A DNA stretch of 64,000 nt from Corynebacterium sp. HMSC05H05. Its GTDB lineage: Bacteria; Actinomycetota; Actinomycetes; Mycobacteriales; Mycobacteriaceae. A program made the position numbers and the translations under genes. The stretch lies in assembly GCF_001807265.1 (NCBI RefSeq), contig NZ_KV788407.1, positions 1-64,000 of the forward strand. The letters are read 5' to 3'. Under the pieces are notes generated by a model. The model made no database searches. It was given only the letters and a program-made list of their open reading frames with translations, and was not told the origin of the DNA. Shown in pieces: positions 1 to 8,882 of the stretch. The stretch's first letter is position 1, and each line of letters opens with the position of its first letter.

Positions 1-120
1 GGAGACCTCGAGCAGCGGCTCGTCCACCTCGACCGTGTCGCCGACTTCCTTCAGCCACGTGGTGATCGTGCCTTCGGTGACCGATTCGCCCAGCTCGGGC
101 ATCTCAACTGAGTGCGCCAT
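1..120 (-). CDS. sucB/aceF: 2-oxoacid dehydrogenase E2 (dihydrolipoamide acyltransferase), N-terminus only
   Basis: Only the first 40 codons are inside the window; the gene runs off the left edge. The peptide begins [19 protein letters not shown], the hallmark start of a lipoyl domain of an E2 acyltransferase, with the VDEPLLEVS turn that precedes the lipoylated Lys. The ATG at 120 has a GAGGAGAC ribosome site at 128-135. In corynebacteria the gene at this place next to pepA encodes the E2 shared by pyruvate and 2-oxoglutarate dehydrogenase. The symbol differs between authors, and the acyl specificity cannot be read from this fragment. Confidence 0.85.
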   Translation of the reverse strand, partial: MAHSVEMPELGESVTEGTITTWLKEVGDTVEVDEPLLEVS

Positions 121-230
121 TTCTTAAGTCTCCTCATTGAAACGTTGGAAGCTATACAGGCACAAAGCGTACCTGTAACAAGCCCCGCACGTTGCCCAAG
201 GGGTGACCTTTCCTTCCCGAAGTGCACCGT
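121..230. promoter_or_regulatory. Divergent intergenic region between the E2 gene and a hypothetical gene
   Basis: This 110-bp gap carries the E2 ribosome site and must hold both promoters. An inverted repeat TACAGG (155-160) / CCTGTA (172-177) with an 11-nt spacer is visible and could be an operator. I do not recognise a regulator for it. Confidence 0.3.
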
Positions 231-638
231 ATGATGTGGGACGTGTTCAACCTGTTCGGCAAAGGCAAGAAGTCCACGACGTTTAAACCGCCCCGCGCGC
301 CGGGGGAGACGATTCGTCCGGACGATGCGCAGTACCTGCGTGACTGGGTCGTCGGCCGGTCGTACGTGGAGGGCTTTGTCGAGCCGGAGACGATGGTCAA
401 CGAGATGTCCGTCGTCCTCGTGGACGAGAAGGGCAACTACACCCGCCGCCGCATCGGCGGCCCGAAGGGCATCGACCAGGTGGCCGACATGTTGGGCATC
501 ATGCTCTACGACGTCGAGGAAACCGGCTACCCCGACCGCATGCGCAGAAAGATCGAGCAGGAGCGCATCCTGCGCAAGCGCGAGGAGCAAAAGCAGCGCC
601 GCGCCCGGTTCGAGCGCGGCGAGAATCCTTACGGCTAG
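231..638 (+). CDS. Conserved actinobacterial hypothetical protein
   Basis: Soluble, highly charged protein of about 135 residues, with no signal peptide or membrane segment. It begins MMWDVFNLFGKGKK and has a basic, Gln/Glu/Arg-rich C-terminal helix (about residues 105-135) likely to be helical or coiled. The middle contains RRRIGGPKGIDQVADMLG. I recognise no catalytic motif. The position between the E2 gene and pepA is that of a conserved hypothetical gene in Corynebacterium glutamicum. ATG 231, ATG 234 and GTG 222 are all possible starts, and none has a good ribosome site. The stop codon abuts the convergent pepA stop with no gap. Confidence 0.75.
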   Translation: MMWDVFNLFGKGKKSTTFKPPRAPGETIRPDDAQYLRDWVVGRSYVEGFVEPETMVNEMSVVLVDEKGNYTRRRIGGPKGIDQVADMLGIMLYDVEETGYPDRMRRKIEQERILRKREEQKQRRARFERGENPYG

Positions 639-2126
639 CTATTGCTTATCGACGAGGCGCGACAACGTCTCCACAATCGTCCGCACCGGCGCGCCAGTGG
701 CACGCTTCGGGGTGTAGCCGTAGGGGGCGCCGCCGTTCCAGGCGGGGCCGGCGATGTCGACGTGCGCCCACTCGACGTCCTCCGGCACGAAGCGGGACAG
801 GTACAGGCCCGCAAACAGCATGCCGCCGGTGCGCGCGTTGTGGGTGTTGCGGATGTCGGCGATGGGGGACTTCAGCTCGTCTTCCTGCTCTTCCAGAAGC
901 GGCATGGCCCAGGCCTGCTCACCCACGCCGCGACCGGTTTCGGCGATGAGGTCGCGCAGCTCGTCGGAGCCCATCACACCTGCGGTGCGGTTGCCCAGCG
1001 CCACCAGTTGCGCGCCGGTGAGCGTGGCGGTTTCGATGAGGTAGGCGGGGCCGTCTTCGCAGGCGCGGGCGACGGCGTCGGCAAGCACGAGGCGTCCCTC
1101 GGCGTCGGTGTTGATGACCTCGCTGGTGATGCCGCCATAATGGGTGATCACGTCGCCCGGGCGGGTGGCGGTGCCGGACGGCATGTTCTCCGCAAGGGGC
1201 AGCCAGGCGTCGACGCGCACCGGCAGCTCAAGGCGCGCCGCCGCGGCGATCACGGCGAGCTGGGCTGCGGAGCCGCCCATGTCCGAGATCATGTCCTCCA
1301 TGCCGGAGCCAGGCTTCAGCGAAATGCCGCCGGTGTCGAAGGTGATGCCCTTGCCCACCAGCGCGACCTTCTTTGCTGCCCCGGAAGGCGCCCAGGTCAG
1401 GTGCACCAGGCGCGGCGGACGTGAGGAGCCGCGGCCCACAGACAGGATGCCGCCGAAGCCCTGGCTCTCCAGCGCGGACTCGTCGAGCACCTCGATATCC
1501 AAGCCCGCAAAAGAGGCGACCTCGCCCATCACGGACGCGTAGGACTCGGGGTAGAGGAAGTTGGCGGGGGTGTTGACCAGGTCGCGGGCCAGGTTCACGG
1601 ACTCGGCGACAATCACGGCGGCGTTGTACTCGTCCTCGTCGGCGTCGATGACGGTGACCTCGGTGGTCTGCGGCGTCTCGGCGTCGGCGTTTTCGTCGTC
1701 CTGCACCTCTGCCTGGGACTTCAAGCCGGTGTAGGTGTAGCCGCCCAACAGTAGGCCCTCCACCACGGGGGCGACGCCGAACTCGGCGGAGATGGCGGCG
1801 CGCTCCACGTCGTTCAACGCGCGCGCAGCCGCACCGACGCCGCGGCGAACGGCTTCATCGTCGATCTCGGAGGCGTCGCCGAGGCCGAATGCGGTGACCA
1901 GGGAGCCGTCGATAAGCAGACGCGTCACCTCGCCCTCGGTGCCCTTGGCGCCGACCGCAACCAGTGCCTCCAGAAGACCCTTGGGGGCGAGCGCGGTGAC
2001 CGGGACCTCGATGCCGTCCTCGCCGTTGGCGACGGGGATGAGCAGCGCCGCACCTTCAGGGGCGGTGGCGCCGAGCGTTGTGCGCACCGTGGTGCCGCGG
2101 GCGGGAAGGCTGATGTCGAAGGCCAT
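639..2126 (-). CDS. pepA: Leucyl aminopeptidase (M17 family)
   Basis: 495-residue cytosolic metallo-aminopeptidase that removes N-terminal residues from peptides. The M17 signature NTDAEGRLVLADA is present, with upstream metal ligands in KGITFDTGGISLKPG (around residue 265-280) and DMGGSAA. The N-terminal third is the regulatory macro-like domain. An acidic stretch (QDDENADAETP, near residue 145) sits before the catalytic domain. The ATG at 2126 is chosen over a longer upstream frame because it has a GAAAGGA site and gives the usual family N-terminus. The last codons, VDKQ-stop, are written by the 14-mer ATTGCTTATCGACG, a dispersed word described in the findings. Confidence 0.95.
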   Translation of the reverse strand: MAFDISLPARGTTVRTTLGATAPEGAALLIPVANGEDGIEVPVTALAPKGLLEALVAVGAKGTEGEVTRLLIDGSLVTAFGLGDASEIDDEAVRRGVGAAARALNDVERAAISAEFGVAPVVEGLLLGGYTYTGLKSQAEVQDDENADAETPQTTEVTVIDADEDEYNAAVIVAESVNLARDLVNTPANFLYPESYASVMGEVASFAGLDIEVLDESALESQGFGGILSVGRGSSRPPRLVHLTWAPSGAAKKVALVGKGITFDTGGISLKPGSGMEDMISDMGGSAAQLAVIAAAARLELPVRVDAWLPLAENMPSGTATRPGDVITHYGGITSEVINTDAEGRLVLADAVARACEDGPAYLIETATLTGAQLVALGNRTAGVMGSDELRDLIAETGRGVGEQAWAMPLLEEQEDELKSPIADIRNTHNARTGGMLFAGLYLSRFVPEDVEWAHVDIAGPAWNGGAPYGYTPKRATGAPVRTIVETLSRLVDKQ

Positions 2127-2183
2127 GGATGTCCTTTCGTTGTGCGGGCAATTACACCCTGTGAGCGTACTGAATGAGGGGAG

Positions 2184-2189
2184 TACCCT
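2184..2189 (+). promoter_or_regulatory. -10 element of a leaderless ilvE promoter
   Basis: TACCCT is followed by exactly 7 nt and then the ilvE ATG at 2197, so transcription should start at or next to the start codon. No ribosome site precedes the gene. Confidence 0.6.
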
Positions 2190-2196
2190 GGGCCGT

Positions 2197-3303
2197 ATGG
2201 CTGAGATCGAATTCACAATCACCCCCACCGCAAACCCCACCCCCGACGCGGAGCGCGCGAAGACCCTCGAAGACCCGGCGTTTGGCCAGCAGTTCACGGA
2301 CCACATGGTCTCCATCGACTGGACCGAGGACGAAGGCTGGCACAACGCGCAGGTGCGCGCCTACGAGCCGATCTCGCTGGACCCCGCGTCCAACGTGTTC
2401 CACTACGGGCAGGCCATCTTCGAGGGCCTGAAGGCCTACCGCCACGCGGACGGCAGCATCACCGCGTTCCGCCCGGAGCAGAACGCGAAGCGCCTGAACA
2501 ACTCGGCTGCGCGCATGGCGATGCCGGAGCTGCCGGAAGAGGTTTTCCTGGAGGCGGTGCGCCAGATCGTGGATGTTGATAAAGATTGGGTGCCGGAGGC
2601 TGGCGGCGAGGCGTCGCTGTACCTGCGCCCGTTCATGATCGGCACGGAGAAGACGCTGGGCGTGAAGCCGTCGTCGAGCTACAGCTTCTACATCATCGCC
2701 TCGCCGGCCGGCGCGTACTTTTCCGGCGGTATCAAGCCAGTTAGCGTGTGGATCTCAGAGGATTACGTCCGTGCGGCCCCCGGCGGCACCGGTGATGCGA
2801 AATTCGCCGGCAACTACGCCGCGTCCCTGCTCGCGCAGCAGCAGGCGGCGGAGAAGGGCTGCGACCAGGTGGTCTGGCTCGACGCGATCGAGCGCAAGTA
2901 CATCGAGGAGATGGGCGGCATGAACCTCATGTTCGTCGAGGGCTCGGGCGCGGACGCGAAGATCATCACCCCTGCGCTGACCGGCTCGCTGCTGCCGGGC
3001 ATTACCCGCAAGTCGCTGCTGCAGGTGGCCGAGGACCTGGGCTACACCGCGGAGGAGCGCAAGATTACCGTCGAGCAGTGGCGCTCCGGTGTCGAGGACG
3101 GCACGATCACCGAGACCATGGCGTGCGGCACCGCGGCCGTGATCACGCCGGTCGGCACCGTAAAGTCCAACGAGGGCGAGTTCACGGTGAACAACAACGA
3201 GGCTGGAAAGGTCACCATGGCCATGCGCGAGCGTCTGCGCGGCATCCAGACCGGCGACGTCGAGGACACCCACGGCTGGAACACCGTGCTCATCGAGAGC
3301 TAA
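2197..3303 (+). CDS. ilvE: Branched-chain amino-acid aminotransferase
   Basis: 368-residue fold-type IV PLP aminotransferase for the last step of valine, leucine and isoleucine synthesis and for their breakdown. The PLP Lys lies in DAIERKYIEEMGGMNLMF, and the conserved YFSGG and GTAAVITPVG segments follow. The length matches corynebacterial IlvE (about 367). The ATG at 2197 follows a -10 box at leaderless spacing. The gene diverges from pepA, and its stop overlaps the convergent cobT stop by 4 bp with no terminator visible. Confidence 0.96.
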   Translation: MAEIEFTITPTANPTPDAERAKTLEDPAFGQQFTDHMVSIDWTEDEGWHNAQVRAYEPISLDPASNVFHYGQAIFEGLKAYRHADGSITAFRPEQNAKRLNNSAARMAMPELPEEVFLEAVRQIVDVDKDWVPEAGGEASLYLRPFMIGTEKTLGVKPSSSYSFYIIASPAGAYFSGGIKPVSVWISEDYVRAAPGGTGDAKFAGNYAASLLAQQQAAEKGCDQVVWLDAIERKYIEEMGGMNLMFVEGSGADAKIITPALTGSLLPGITRKSLLQVAEDLGYTAEERKITVEQWRSGVEDGTITETMACGTAAVITPVGTVKSNEGEFTVNNNEAGKVTMAMRERLRGIQTGDVEDTHGWNTVLIES

Positions 3304-4286
3304 TTGCCTATCGACGCACCTTCGGCCAGCACCTCACCCGCCAATTCCGCGGCGAGGTTGAGCTGGCCAAGCGCGGCCAGGGCCCCTGCGCCCTGGCCCG
3401 TTTTCATCTCCAGCGCCAGTACGGGCGTGAGATTGAGAGCCTCGAGGCAGCCGACGTGGGCCGGTTCGGTGGTGGAGTGGCCGGCGATGAGCCAGTCCTT
3501 CGTGCCGGGGGCGAGCCGCTCGGCCACGTAGGCGGCGAGGGCGGGGTAGGCCTCGCCGATGAGCACCGGGGTGCGGCGCGCGGCGGACTGGGCGATCAGC
3601 CCCACCAGAAACGCGAAGTCCGGGCCGGTGAGTTCGGAGCAGACGCGCTCGGTGTCCTCGCGGAAGTCGCGCACGCGGAACATCGCGTCGCGCACGGCGG
3701 CGACCTTGACCTTCCACACCTTGTCGTTGATGCCGGAGCCGCGGCCGATGGCTTTGACCGGCTCGGTGCGGGTGAACACGCCGTAGACCGCCGCAGCGAC
3801 GGTGGTGTTGCCCACCCCGATGTCGCCGGGGATGATCAGGTCCGCACCCGAATCGATCTCGTTGTCGGCCACTTCCGCGCCGGCGGCGAGGGCGGCATCG
3901 AACACCTCGGGGGAGGTGGCGGGCTCCACGTCGATGGCGCCGGTGGGGGTGTCCAGGTAGTCGCCGATGAAGCGCACCGTCGCACCCGCGAGTCGCGCCG
4001 CGGCGTGGGCCGGGCCGGCGCCGGCGCGCAGCTGCTCGGCCTGTGCGGCGCCCGCGTCTTCCGTCCACGCGGACACGCCGCGTGCAGCGACGCCGTGTGT
4101 GCCCGCCACGACCACCACGCGCGGGCGGACAAACGGGGCGGGGATATCCTTGCCCTGCACCGACGCGATCCTCGACGCCAAGGAGCCCAGCCTGCCCAGC
4201 GCCAGCCCTGCGGCAGAGCCCGCCAACGCGTCGGCGACGGCGTGGCCGTGGGACTGCTTCGGGGCTTCAACCGGCGGAAACTGCAT
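3300..4286 (-). CDS. cobT: Nicotinate-nucleotide-dimethylbenzimidazole phosphoribosyltransferase (CobT), possibly altered active site
   Basis: 328 residues with the full CobT fold: GTHGVAARGVS, GDIGVGNTTVAAA, GSGINDK and AGHSTTEPAH. CobT activates the lower-ligand base of cobamides in the nucleotide-loop pathway. In Salmonella CobT the general base is Glu317, in a GEG-G/S-GA motif near the C-terminus. Here the matching segment reads EMKTGQGAGAL, with Gln (codon CAG) where Glu is expected. The usual partners cobU and cobS are not adjacent. It follows the DUF3043 gene by 3 nt, so they are probably co-transcribed. The fold assignment is firm; activity is uncertain. Confidence 0.9.
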   Translation of the reverse strand: MQFPPVEAPKQSHGHAVADALAGSAAGLALGRLGSLASRIASVQGKDIPAPFVRPRVVVVAGTHGVAARGVSAWTEDAGAAQAEQLRAGAGPAHAAARLAGATVRFIGDYLDTPTGAIDVEPATSPEVFDAALAAGAEVADNEIDSGADLIIPGDIGVGNTTVAAAVYGVFTRTEPVKAIGRGSGINDKVWKVKVAAVRDAMFRVRDFREDTERVCSELTGPDFAFLVGLIAQSAARRTPVLIGEAYPALAAYVAERLAPGTKDWLIAGHSTTEPAHVGCLEALNLTPVLALEMKTGQGAGALAALGQLNLAAELAGEVLAEGASIGN

Positions 4287-4289
4287 GGC

Positions 4290-5027
4290 CTAGACCTTTG
4301 CTCCCACGGCGACGCGCGGCTTCGGGGTGCGCCAGTTGCGCGGCTGGGTGGCGCGGGAGAAAGCGTACATGCCCAGGCCGAAGCCGGTGTCGGCCTCCGG
4401 GAACTTCTCGCGCACCGCACGGTTGGCGCGGATGCCGATGATGAAGCCCTCGATGAAGATGGTCAACATGAACAGCAGGCTCAGCAGCGACAGCACGGCG
4501 GACACGCGCGGCAGCCAGGTGCCGATCAGCATGATCAGCAAGAGCACAAGTGCCGCCGGCATGACGTAGTTGTTGAAGAAGCGCTTGGAGTCCACCCAGT
4601 CGCGCACGAACCCGCGCACCTCGCCGCGGTCGCGCTCGGTGAGGTAGCGCTCGTCGCCGGCGTCCATGCGGGCCTGGATTTCGCGGTTGCGGGCACGGTT
4701 TTCCTCCCGCACCTTCTTCTTGTGCGCCTTCCACTCCTCCTTGGACATGGTCTTCTTCAGCTCTTTTTCGCGCTGACGGATCTGCGCCGGGGTGGCGGCG
4801 TTGGGGTCGCGCACCACGCCGCGCTTGATCTCTTGGTCGATGCGCTTCGGCGTCGGACGGCCTTTCGGCGGGGTGTAGCCCTTGGGGAGCTGTTCCTCCG
4901 CCTGCTCGGCCTCGGCCGTGGTGTCAGCCTTGTCAACGCTGTCAGCCTTAGGCAGCTCGACTTTCGTCGAGCCCTGCGCCGCGTCTGCGCTCTGCTCGGT
5001 TTTCTGCCAGGGAAGTTTCACGCTCAT
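4290..5027 (-). CDS. DUF3043-family membrane protein
   Basis: 245 residues. A long charged N-terminal half (acidic to residue about 45, then a Lys/Arg/Glu-rich helical region about 75-125) is followed by two hydrophobic segments, around AALVLLLIMLIGTW and LSLLSLLFMLTIFIEGF, and a short cytosolic tail. This matches the actinobacterial DUF3043 family, of unknown function. The ATG at 5027 starts MSVKLPWQKTEQ; longer frames upstream look non-coding. It is the first gene of a two-gene unit with cobT. Confidence 0.8.
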   Translation of the reverse strand: MSVKLPWQKTEQSADAAQGSTKVELPKADSVDKADTTAEAEQAEEQLPKGYTPPKGRPTPKRIDQEIKRGVVRDPNAATPAQIRQREKELKKTMSKEEWKAHKKKVREENRARNREIQARMDAGDERYLTERDRGEVRGFVRDWVDSKRFFNNYVMPAALVLLLIMLIGTWLPRVSAVLSLLSLLFMLTIFIEGFIIGIRANRAVREKFPEADTGFGLGMYAFSRATQPRNWRTPKPRVAVGAKV

Positions 5028-5161
5028 TAGGCTACAAGGCCCGCGTGCGGGAGTGGAATAACCCGGCACGCCTACCGGTTGCACTGTGCATGGCCGGTGG
5101 CGCGTAGCATGGGCGCCACTCCACATCGAAAGACTTGAGTCGAGGCACGAAGGAGACTGCA

Positions 5162-5506
5162 ATGACTGCCCCCACCTCTACTACCGGCGTGAACCTGACC
5201 GAGGCCGCCGCGGCGAAGGCGAAGGCCCTGCTTGATCAGGAGGGCCGCAACGACCTGTCCCTGCGTATCGCTGTCCAGCCGGGCGGATGCGCTGGCCTGC
5301 GCTACCAGCTCTACTTCGACGACCGTGACCTGGACGGCGACAAGGCCGACGAGGTCGGCGGCGTGCGCCTGGTCGTGGACAAGATGAGCGTGCCGTACCT
5401 CATGGGCGCGACCATCGACTTCGCGGACACCATTGAGCAGCAGGGCTTCACCATCGACAACCCGAACGCGGGTTCCGCCTGCGCTTGCGGCGACAGCTTC
5501 AACTAA
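5162..5506 (+). CDS. erpA: Iron-sulfur cluster carrier of the HesB/IscA/ErpA family
   Basis: 114-residue A-type carrier that hands Fe-S clusters to target enzymes. The three cluster Cys are visible: one in QPGGCAGLRY and two in SACACGDSF at the C-terminus. The ATG at 5162 has a GAAGGAGA site upstream and starts MTAPTSTTGVNLTEAAA. In corynebacteria this gene lies close to the ctaC-qcr respiratory cluster. The gene ends 7 nt before a copy of the dispersed TGCYTATCGACG word and then a strong terminator. Confidence 0.9.
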   Translation: MTAPTSTTGVNLTEAAAAKAKALLDQEGRNDLSLRIAVQPGGCAGLRYQLYFDDRDLDGDKADEVGGVRLVVDKMSVPYLMGATIDFADTIEQQGFTIDNPNAGSACACGDSFN

Positions 5507-5528
5507 GCACTTCCTGCTTATCGACGAA

Positions 5529-5561
5529 AGCTCCGCACCACCGACGGTGCGGAGCTTTTTC
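5529..5561 (+). terminator. Intrinsic terminator after the erpA-like gene
   Basis: Perfect 11-bp stem AGCTCCGCACC / GGTGCGGAGCT with loop ACCGAC, followed by a T5 run. It lies between two convergent genes and serves mainly the plus strand. Confidence 0.9.
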
Positions 5562-5566
5562 GTGCG

Positions 5567-6553
5567 TTATTTGCAGCTGTGCTCGGCCGCGAGCCACGCG
5601 AGGGCCGCGTCTTCGCCGCCGGGCTCATCGGGCTGGATCGGGTCTTCGGAGAAGGTTTCGCCGGTGCGTGCCTTGTCTTTCGCGATGGTCAGCATCAATG
5701 CGCTGCCGTCGGGGAAGTCGTAGACCATGTTCGCCGAGGCGTAGCCGGCTGTCGGGGTGCCGAAACTCTTGGCGTTGTCCAAGCCCCGGAACGCCAGCAT
5801 GGTGGCCTCGGCGGAGGAAGCGGTATCACCGTCGACAAGCACCGCGACCGGTGCGTCCCACTTGCCGCCGGAGGTGGTCGTCGGGCTCCCGCCGCCGCGC
5901 ACCCCGTTGCCCTCGACGGTTACGGGGCTGGCGTAGGCGTTGGAAACAAATTCCAGCGCCGTGCCGTCCGGCAGTAGGGGAGAGACCCCGGCGAGCATCG
6001 GTCCCATGTCCCCGCCGTCGTTGCCGCGAAGGTCCACTACTGCGCCGCAGGCACCGCCGTCGCGGGCGGCGGCCAGCCCTTCGGCAAGCGTGTCGGCGTA
6101 GTGCTGGCCGTCGTCGTGGCGGCCCACACCGGGCACCGTCGTCCAGGCCACGCCGCCCCTGACATTCACGGACGGGGAGCGGGTGTCCGCTTCACTTGCG
6201 TTGTCCTGCTCGGCACCAGGCTCGATGAGCTTGGAGTGCTTGCCGCCGGCAGCCTTCACGGCATCGTTGAGGGCGGAGCGGACGTCGTCACGCGAAGATG
6301 CCCCCTGAACCGCATCTTCGGCTGCGGCGCGCGCGGCCCGGAACTCCTCGGAGTCGCCGTAGATGCCCTCCTCCGACAGGTCCAACACCGTCTTTGCGTA
6401 GCGGCTTGGTGTGTCCGTACCCCAGAATCGCGCGGTTCCCGAAACCTTCGCGGTCATGGTGGGGCCGTAGACGAACGCGGCGGCGACGGCGACAAGCATC
6501 AGTGCGCCGAGGACACCGCCTACTGCGATGAGGACTTTCCGTGCAGTTGACAT
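5567..6553 (-). CDS. S41-family (C-terminal processing type) serine peptidase, membrane anchored
   Basis: 328 residues. An N-terminal hydrophobic segment (about residues 6-28) works as a signal anchor, placing the rest outside the membrane. The S41 core is present: VVDLRGNDGGDMGPM, the nucleophile Ser in GDTASSAEATM, and the probable base Lys in KSFGTPTAGYAS. It resembles nisin-resistance-like and TSPc peptidases. No PDZ domain is evident. Substrate unknown. The ATG at 6553 (MSTARKVL) is preferred to one three codons upstream. Confidence 0.82.
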   Translation of the reverse strand: MSTARKVLIAVGGVLGALMLVAVAAAFVYGPTMTAKVSGTARFWGTDTPSRYAKTVLDLSEEGIYGDSEEFRAARAAAEDAVQGASSRDDVRSALNDAVKAAGGKHSKLIEPGAEQDNASEADTRSPSVNVRGGVAWTTVPGVGRHDDGQHYADTLAEGLAAARDGGACGAVVDLRGNDGGDMGPMLAGVSPLLPDGTALEFVSNAYASPVTVEGNGVRGGGSPTTTSGGKWDAPVAVLVDGDTASSAEATMLAFRGLDNAKSFGTPTAGYASANMVYDFPDGSALMLTIAKDKARTGETFSEDPIQPDEPGGEDAALAWLAAEHSCK

Positions 6554-6614
6554 GCAGTCCATTGAACCAGGCAGCCGTCATGCAAGCAGCCGGATTCGCC
6601 GGAAAATGGCCGCG

Positions 6615-8537
6615 TTAGAGCTGGACGGGGTAGTCCTTGTGCTCGATCTGCGGGTCGATGCGGTGCTCGACAAAGATGCCGTGCCAGACCATGAACGCCA
6701 GCACCGTCCACAGGCGGCGGGAGTGATCGGAGACGCCGTCGCGGTGCTCCTTGAGCATCTCCAGCACCTGGTCCTTGGCAAAGATGTCGTCGGTCTGGGA
6801 CTCGCGGATGGTGTCCTGCGCCCAGCCGAAAAGCTCGTCGCCCGCCAGCCAGTGGCGCATCGGCACCGGGAAGCCCAGCTTCTTGCGGTGCAGCACGTGC
6901 GGGGGCACGATCTGCTCCATCGCCTTGCGCAGGGCGTACTTGGTGGTGCCGTTGGCGATCTTTTGGTCGTAGGGGATCGTCTGGGCGACCTCGAAGACTT
7001 CCTTGTCCAAGAACGGCACGCGCAGCTCGAGAGAGTTGGCCATGTTCATCTTGTCGGCCTTGACCAGGATGTCGCCGCGCATCCAGGTGAACAGGTCCAG
7101 GTTCTGCATGCGGGCCACCGGGTCCATCTCGGTGGATGCCGCGTAGATCGGCGCGGTGACCTCGCGGTGGTCCCACTCGCGCTTCGCCCACGGCAGCACG
7201 CGTTCGAGCTGATCGAAGTTGAAGGAGCGGGCGTTGCCGTAGTAGCGGTCCTCGATCGGGGTGGTGCCGCGCTCAAGCAGGCTCTTGCCCTTCATGCCCT
7301 CCGGCAGCACGCGGCTCAAGCGGTTCAGGCCCTTGTTCAGCGCGCCCGGCAGCTTCTCAAACGGCGCGAGCGACAGCGGCTCCTTGTAGATGGTGTACCC
7401 GCCGAACAGTTCGTCTGCGCCCTCGCCGGAGAGCACCACCTTGACGTGCTTTCGCGCCTCCTGCGCCACGAAGAACAGCGGCACCAGCGACGGGTCCGCA
7501 ACCGGATCGTCCAGGTACCACATGATCTTCGGAATCGCGTCGGCGTACTCCTCGGGGGAGACAATCTTCACGATGTGCTCCACACCGATCGCCTCTGCCG
7601 ACTCGGCGGCCACGTCAACTTCGGAGTAGCCCTCACGCTCGAAACCGGTGGTGAAGGTGAGCAGGTTCGGGTTGTGGCGCTTGGCCAGGGTGGCAATCGC
7701 GGTGGAGTCGATGCCGCCGGAGAGGAATGAGCCCACGGTGACGTCGGCACGCATGTGCTTTTCCACGGAATTCTCCAGAGCACGCGCGATGCGGTCGTAG
7801 AGGTCCTGCTCCTTGCCCTTCGGCACCGGCTGAGATGTGAAGTCCGGCTTGAAGTAGCGGTCCGAGTGCACCTCGCCGCCCGGCTTCAAGGTGACGGTGC
7901 AGCCGGACTCGACGCGGCGGATCTCCTTGTGCAGGCTCTCCGGCTCCGGCACGTACTGCAGGTCCACGTAGTGCTCGATCGCCCGGCGGTCAAGGTCCAG
8001 CCCTAGACCGAGCTCCGGCGCCATCTCCAGGATGGACTTCTTCTCGGAAGCGAAGACCGTGCCCTTGTCTGTGGTGGCGTAGAACAGCGGCTTGATGCCG
8101 AACTGGTCGCGCGCCGCGAACATCGTCTGCGTTTCGGTGTCCCAGATGACAAAGGCGAACATGCCGCGCAGATGCTCCACTACGTTCGCGCCCCAGTGGT
8201 GGAAGCCCACCACGATCGGCTCGCCGTCGCCGCCGGTGTTGAAGGTGTAGCCGGCCGCCTGCAGCTCCTCGCGTAGCTCGACGTAGTTGTAAATCTCGCC
8301 GTTGAACGTCAGTGCGTAGCGCTCCGGGTTGTCTGCCGGGCCCCAGCGCAGCGGCTGGTGGGAGTGCTCGATGTCGATGATGGCCAGGCGATTAAAACCG
8401 AACACGGCCGAGTCGTCGTTCCAGGTGCCAGCGGCGTCCGGGCCGCGGTGGTACATGCACGGCAGGGCGCGCTCGACAGAATCAACGAACTGGGCTGCGT
8501 TTGCGTCCGCGGTAAGCAGGGCAAGAAGGCCACACAT
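6615..8537 (-). CDS. ltsA: Asparagine-synthetase-type glutamine amidotransferase LtsA
   Basis: 640 residues, the same length as C. glutamicum LtsA. The N-terminal glutaminase domain starts MCGLLALL with the nucleophilic Cys2. The C-terminal synthetase domain carries the PP-loop SGGIDSTAIA. In C. glutamicum and mycobacteria this protein is needed for lysozyme resistance and amidates the meso-DAP of peptidoglycan precursors. The ATG at 8537 is used because Cys2 must be exposed; a TTG two codons upstream is in frame. An AGAGG ribosome site is present. Confidence 0.95.
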   Translation of the reverse strand: MCGLLALLTADANAAQFVDSVERALPCMYHRGPDAAGTWNDDSAVFGFNRLAIIDIEHSHQPLRWGPADNPERYALTFNGEIYNYVELREELQAAGYTFNTGGDGEPIVVGFHHWGANVVEHLRGMFAFVIWDTETQTMFAARDQFGIKPLFYATTDKGTVFASEKKSILEMAPELGLGLDLDRRAIEHYVDLQYVPEPESLHKEIRRVESGCTVTLKPGGEVHSDRYFKPDFTSQPVPKGKEQDLYDRIARALENSVEKHMRADVTVGSFLSGGIDSTAIATLAKRHNPNLLTFTTGFEREGYSEVDVAAESAEAIGVEHIVKIVSPEEYADAIPKIMWYLDDPVADPSLVPLFFVAQEARKHVKVVLSGEGADELFGGYTIYKEPLSLAPFEKLPGALNKGLNRLSRVLPEGMKGKSLLERGTTPIEDRYYGNARSFNFDQLERVLPWAKREWDHREVTAPIYAASTEMDPVARMQNLDLFTWMRGDILVKADKMNMANSLELRVPFLDKEVFEVAQTIPYDQKIANGTTKYALRKAMEQIVPPHVLHRKKLGFPVPMRHWLAGDELFGWAQDTIRESQTDDIFAKDQVLEMLKEHRDGVSDHSRRLWTVLAFMVWHGIFVEHRIDPQIEHKDYPVQL

Positions 8538-8882
8538 ACTCAAACCTCTCCGTATATATAAGGTGCGCCGTTTTTACGCGGCGGGAAGTCCCCTCAACAA
8601 TAAGGTTTTGGGGCCGATTTTCGTGAACCGGAACCGCCCAACTTTCGCCGTGCCCCATAAGGGGGCCAACTTAAGGATGAACTTTTTCACGGCTTCGTTT
8701 GCCGGGCGAAGCTTTATCGTCGCTAAGCACTTGCTTATCGACGTTCCTCCGGCCCCCACCGCAACCTCCACTTCCTAGATTCCGACGGGCCAAGCCGGAT
8801 GAACTATTCTGACCCCGTAGGAATGTTCTGTCACGAACATGGGCATTCAGTGTTTTTAGTGTGGACAGGAAGGCAGACACAC
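8538..8882. promoter_or_regulatory. Divergent ltsA-ctaC regulatory region (345 bp)
   Basis: No gene is supported here. On the minus strand a TATATATA stretch (8553-8560) fits the ltsA -10 box. On the plus strand TATTCT (8805-8810) is a plausible ctaC -10 box. A hairpin GCTTCG/CGAAGC lies at 8692-8712, a copy of the dispersed word CTTGCTTATCGACG at 8730-8743, and an inverted repeat ATGTTC-N6-GAACAT at 8823-8840 between the ctaC -10 box and the gene. Confidence 0.55.

Noticed and set aside
3078..5030. 650-codon plus-strand open frame opposite cobT and the DUF3043 gene
   Set aside because: It is the antisense of two clear genes, rich in His/Arg/Gly as expected from high-GC shadow frames, and resembles no family.
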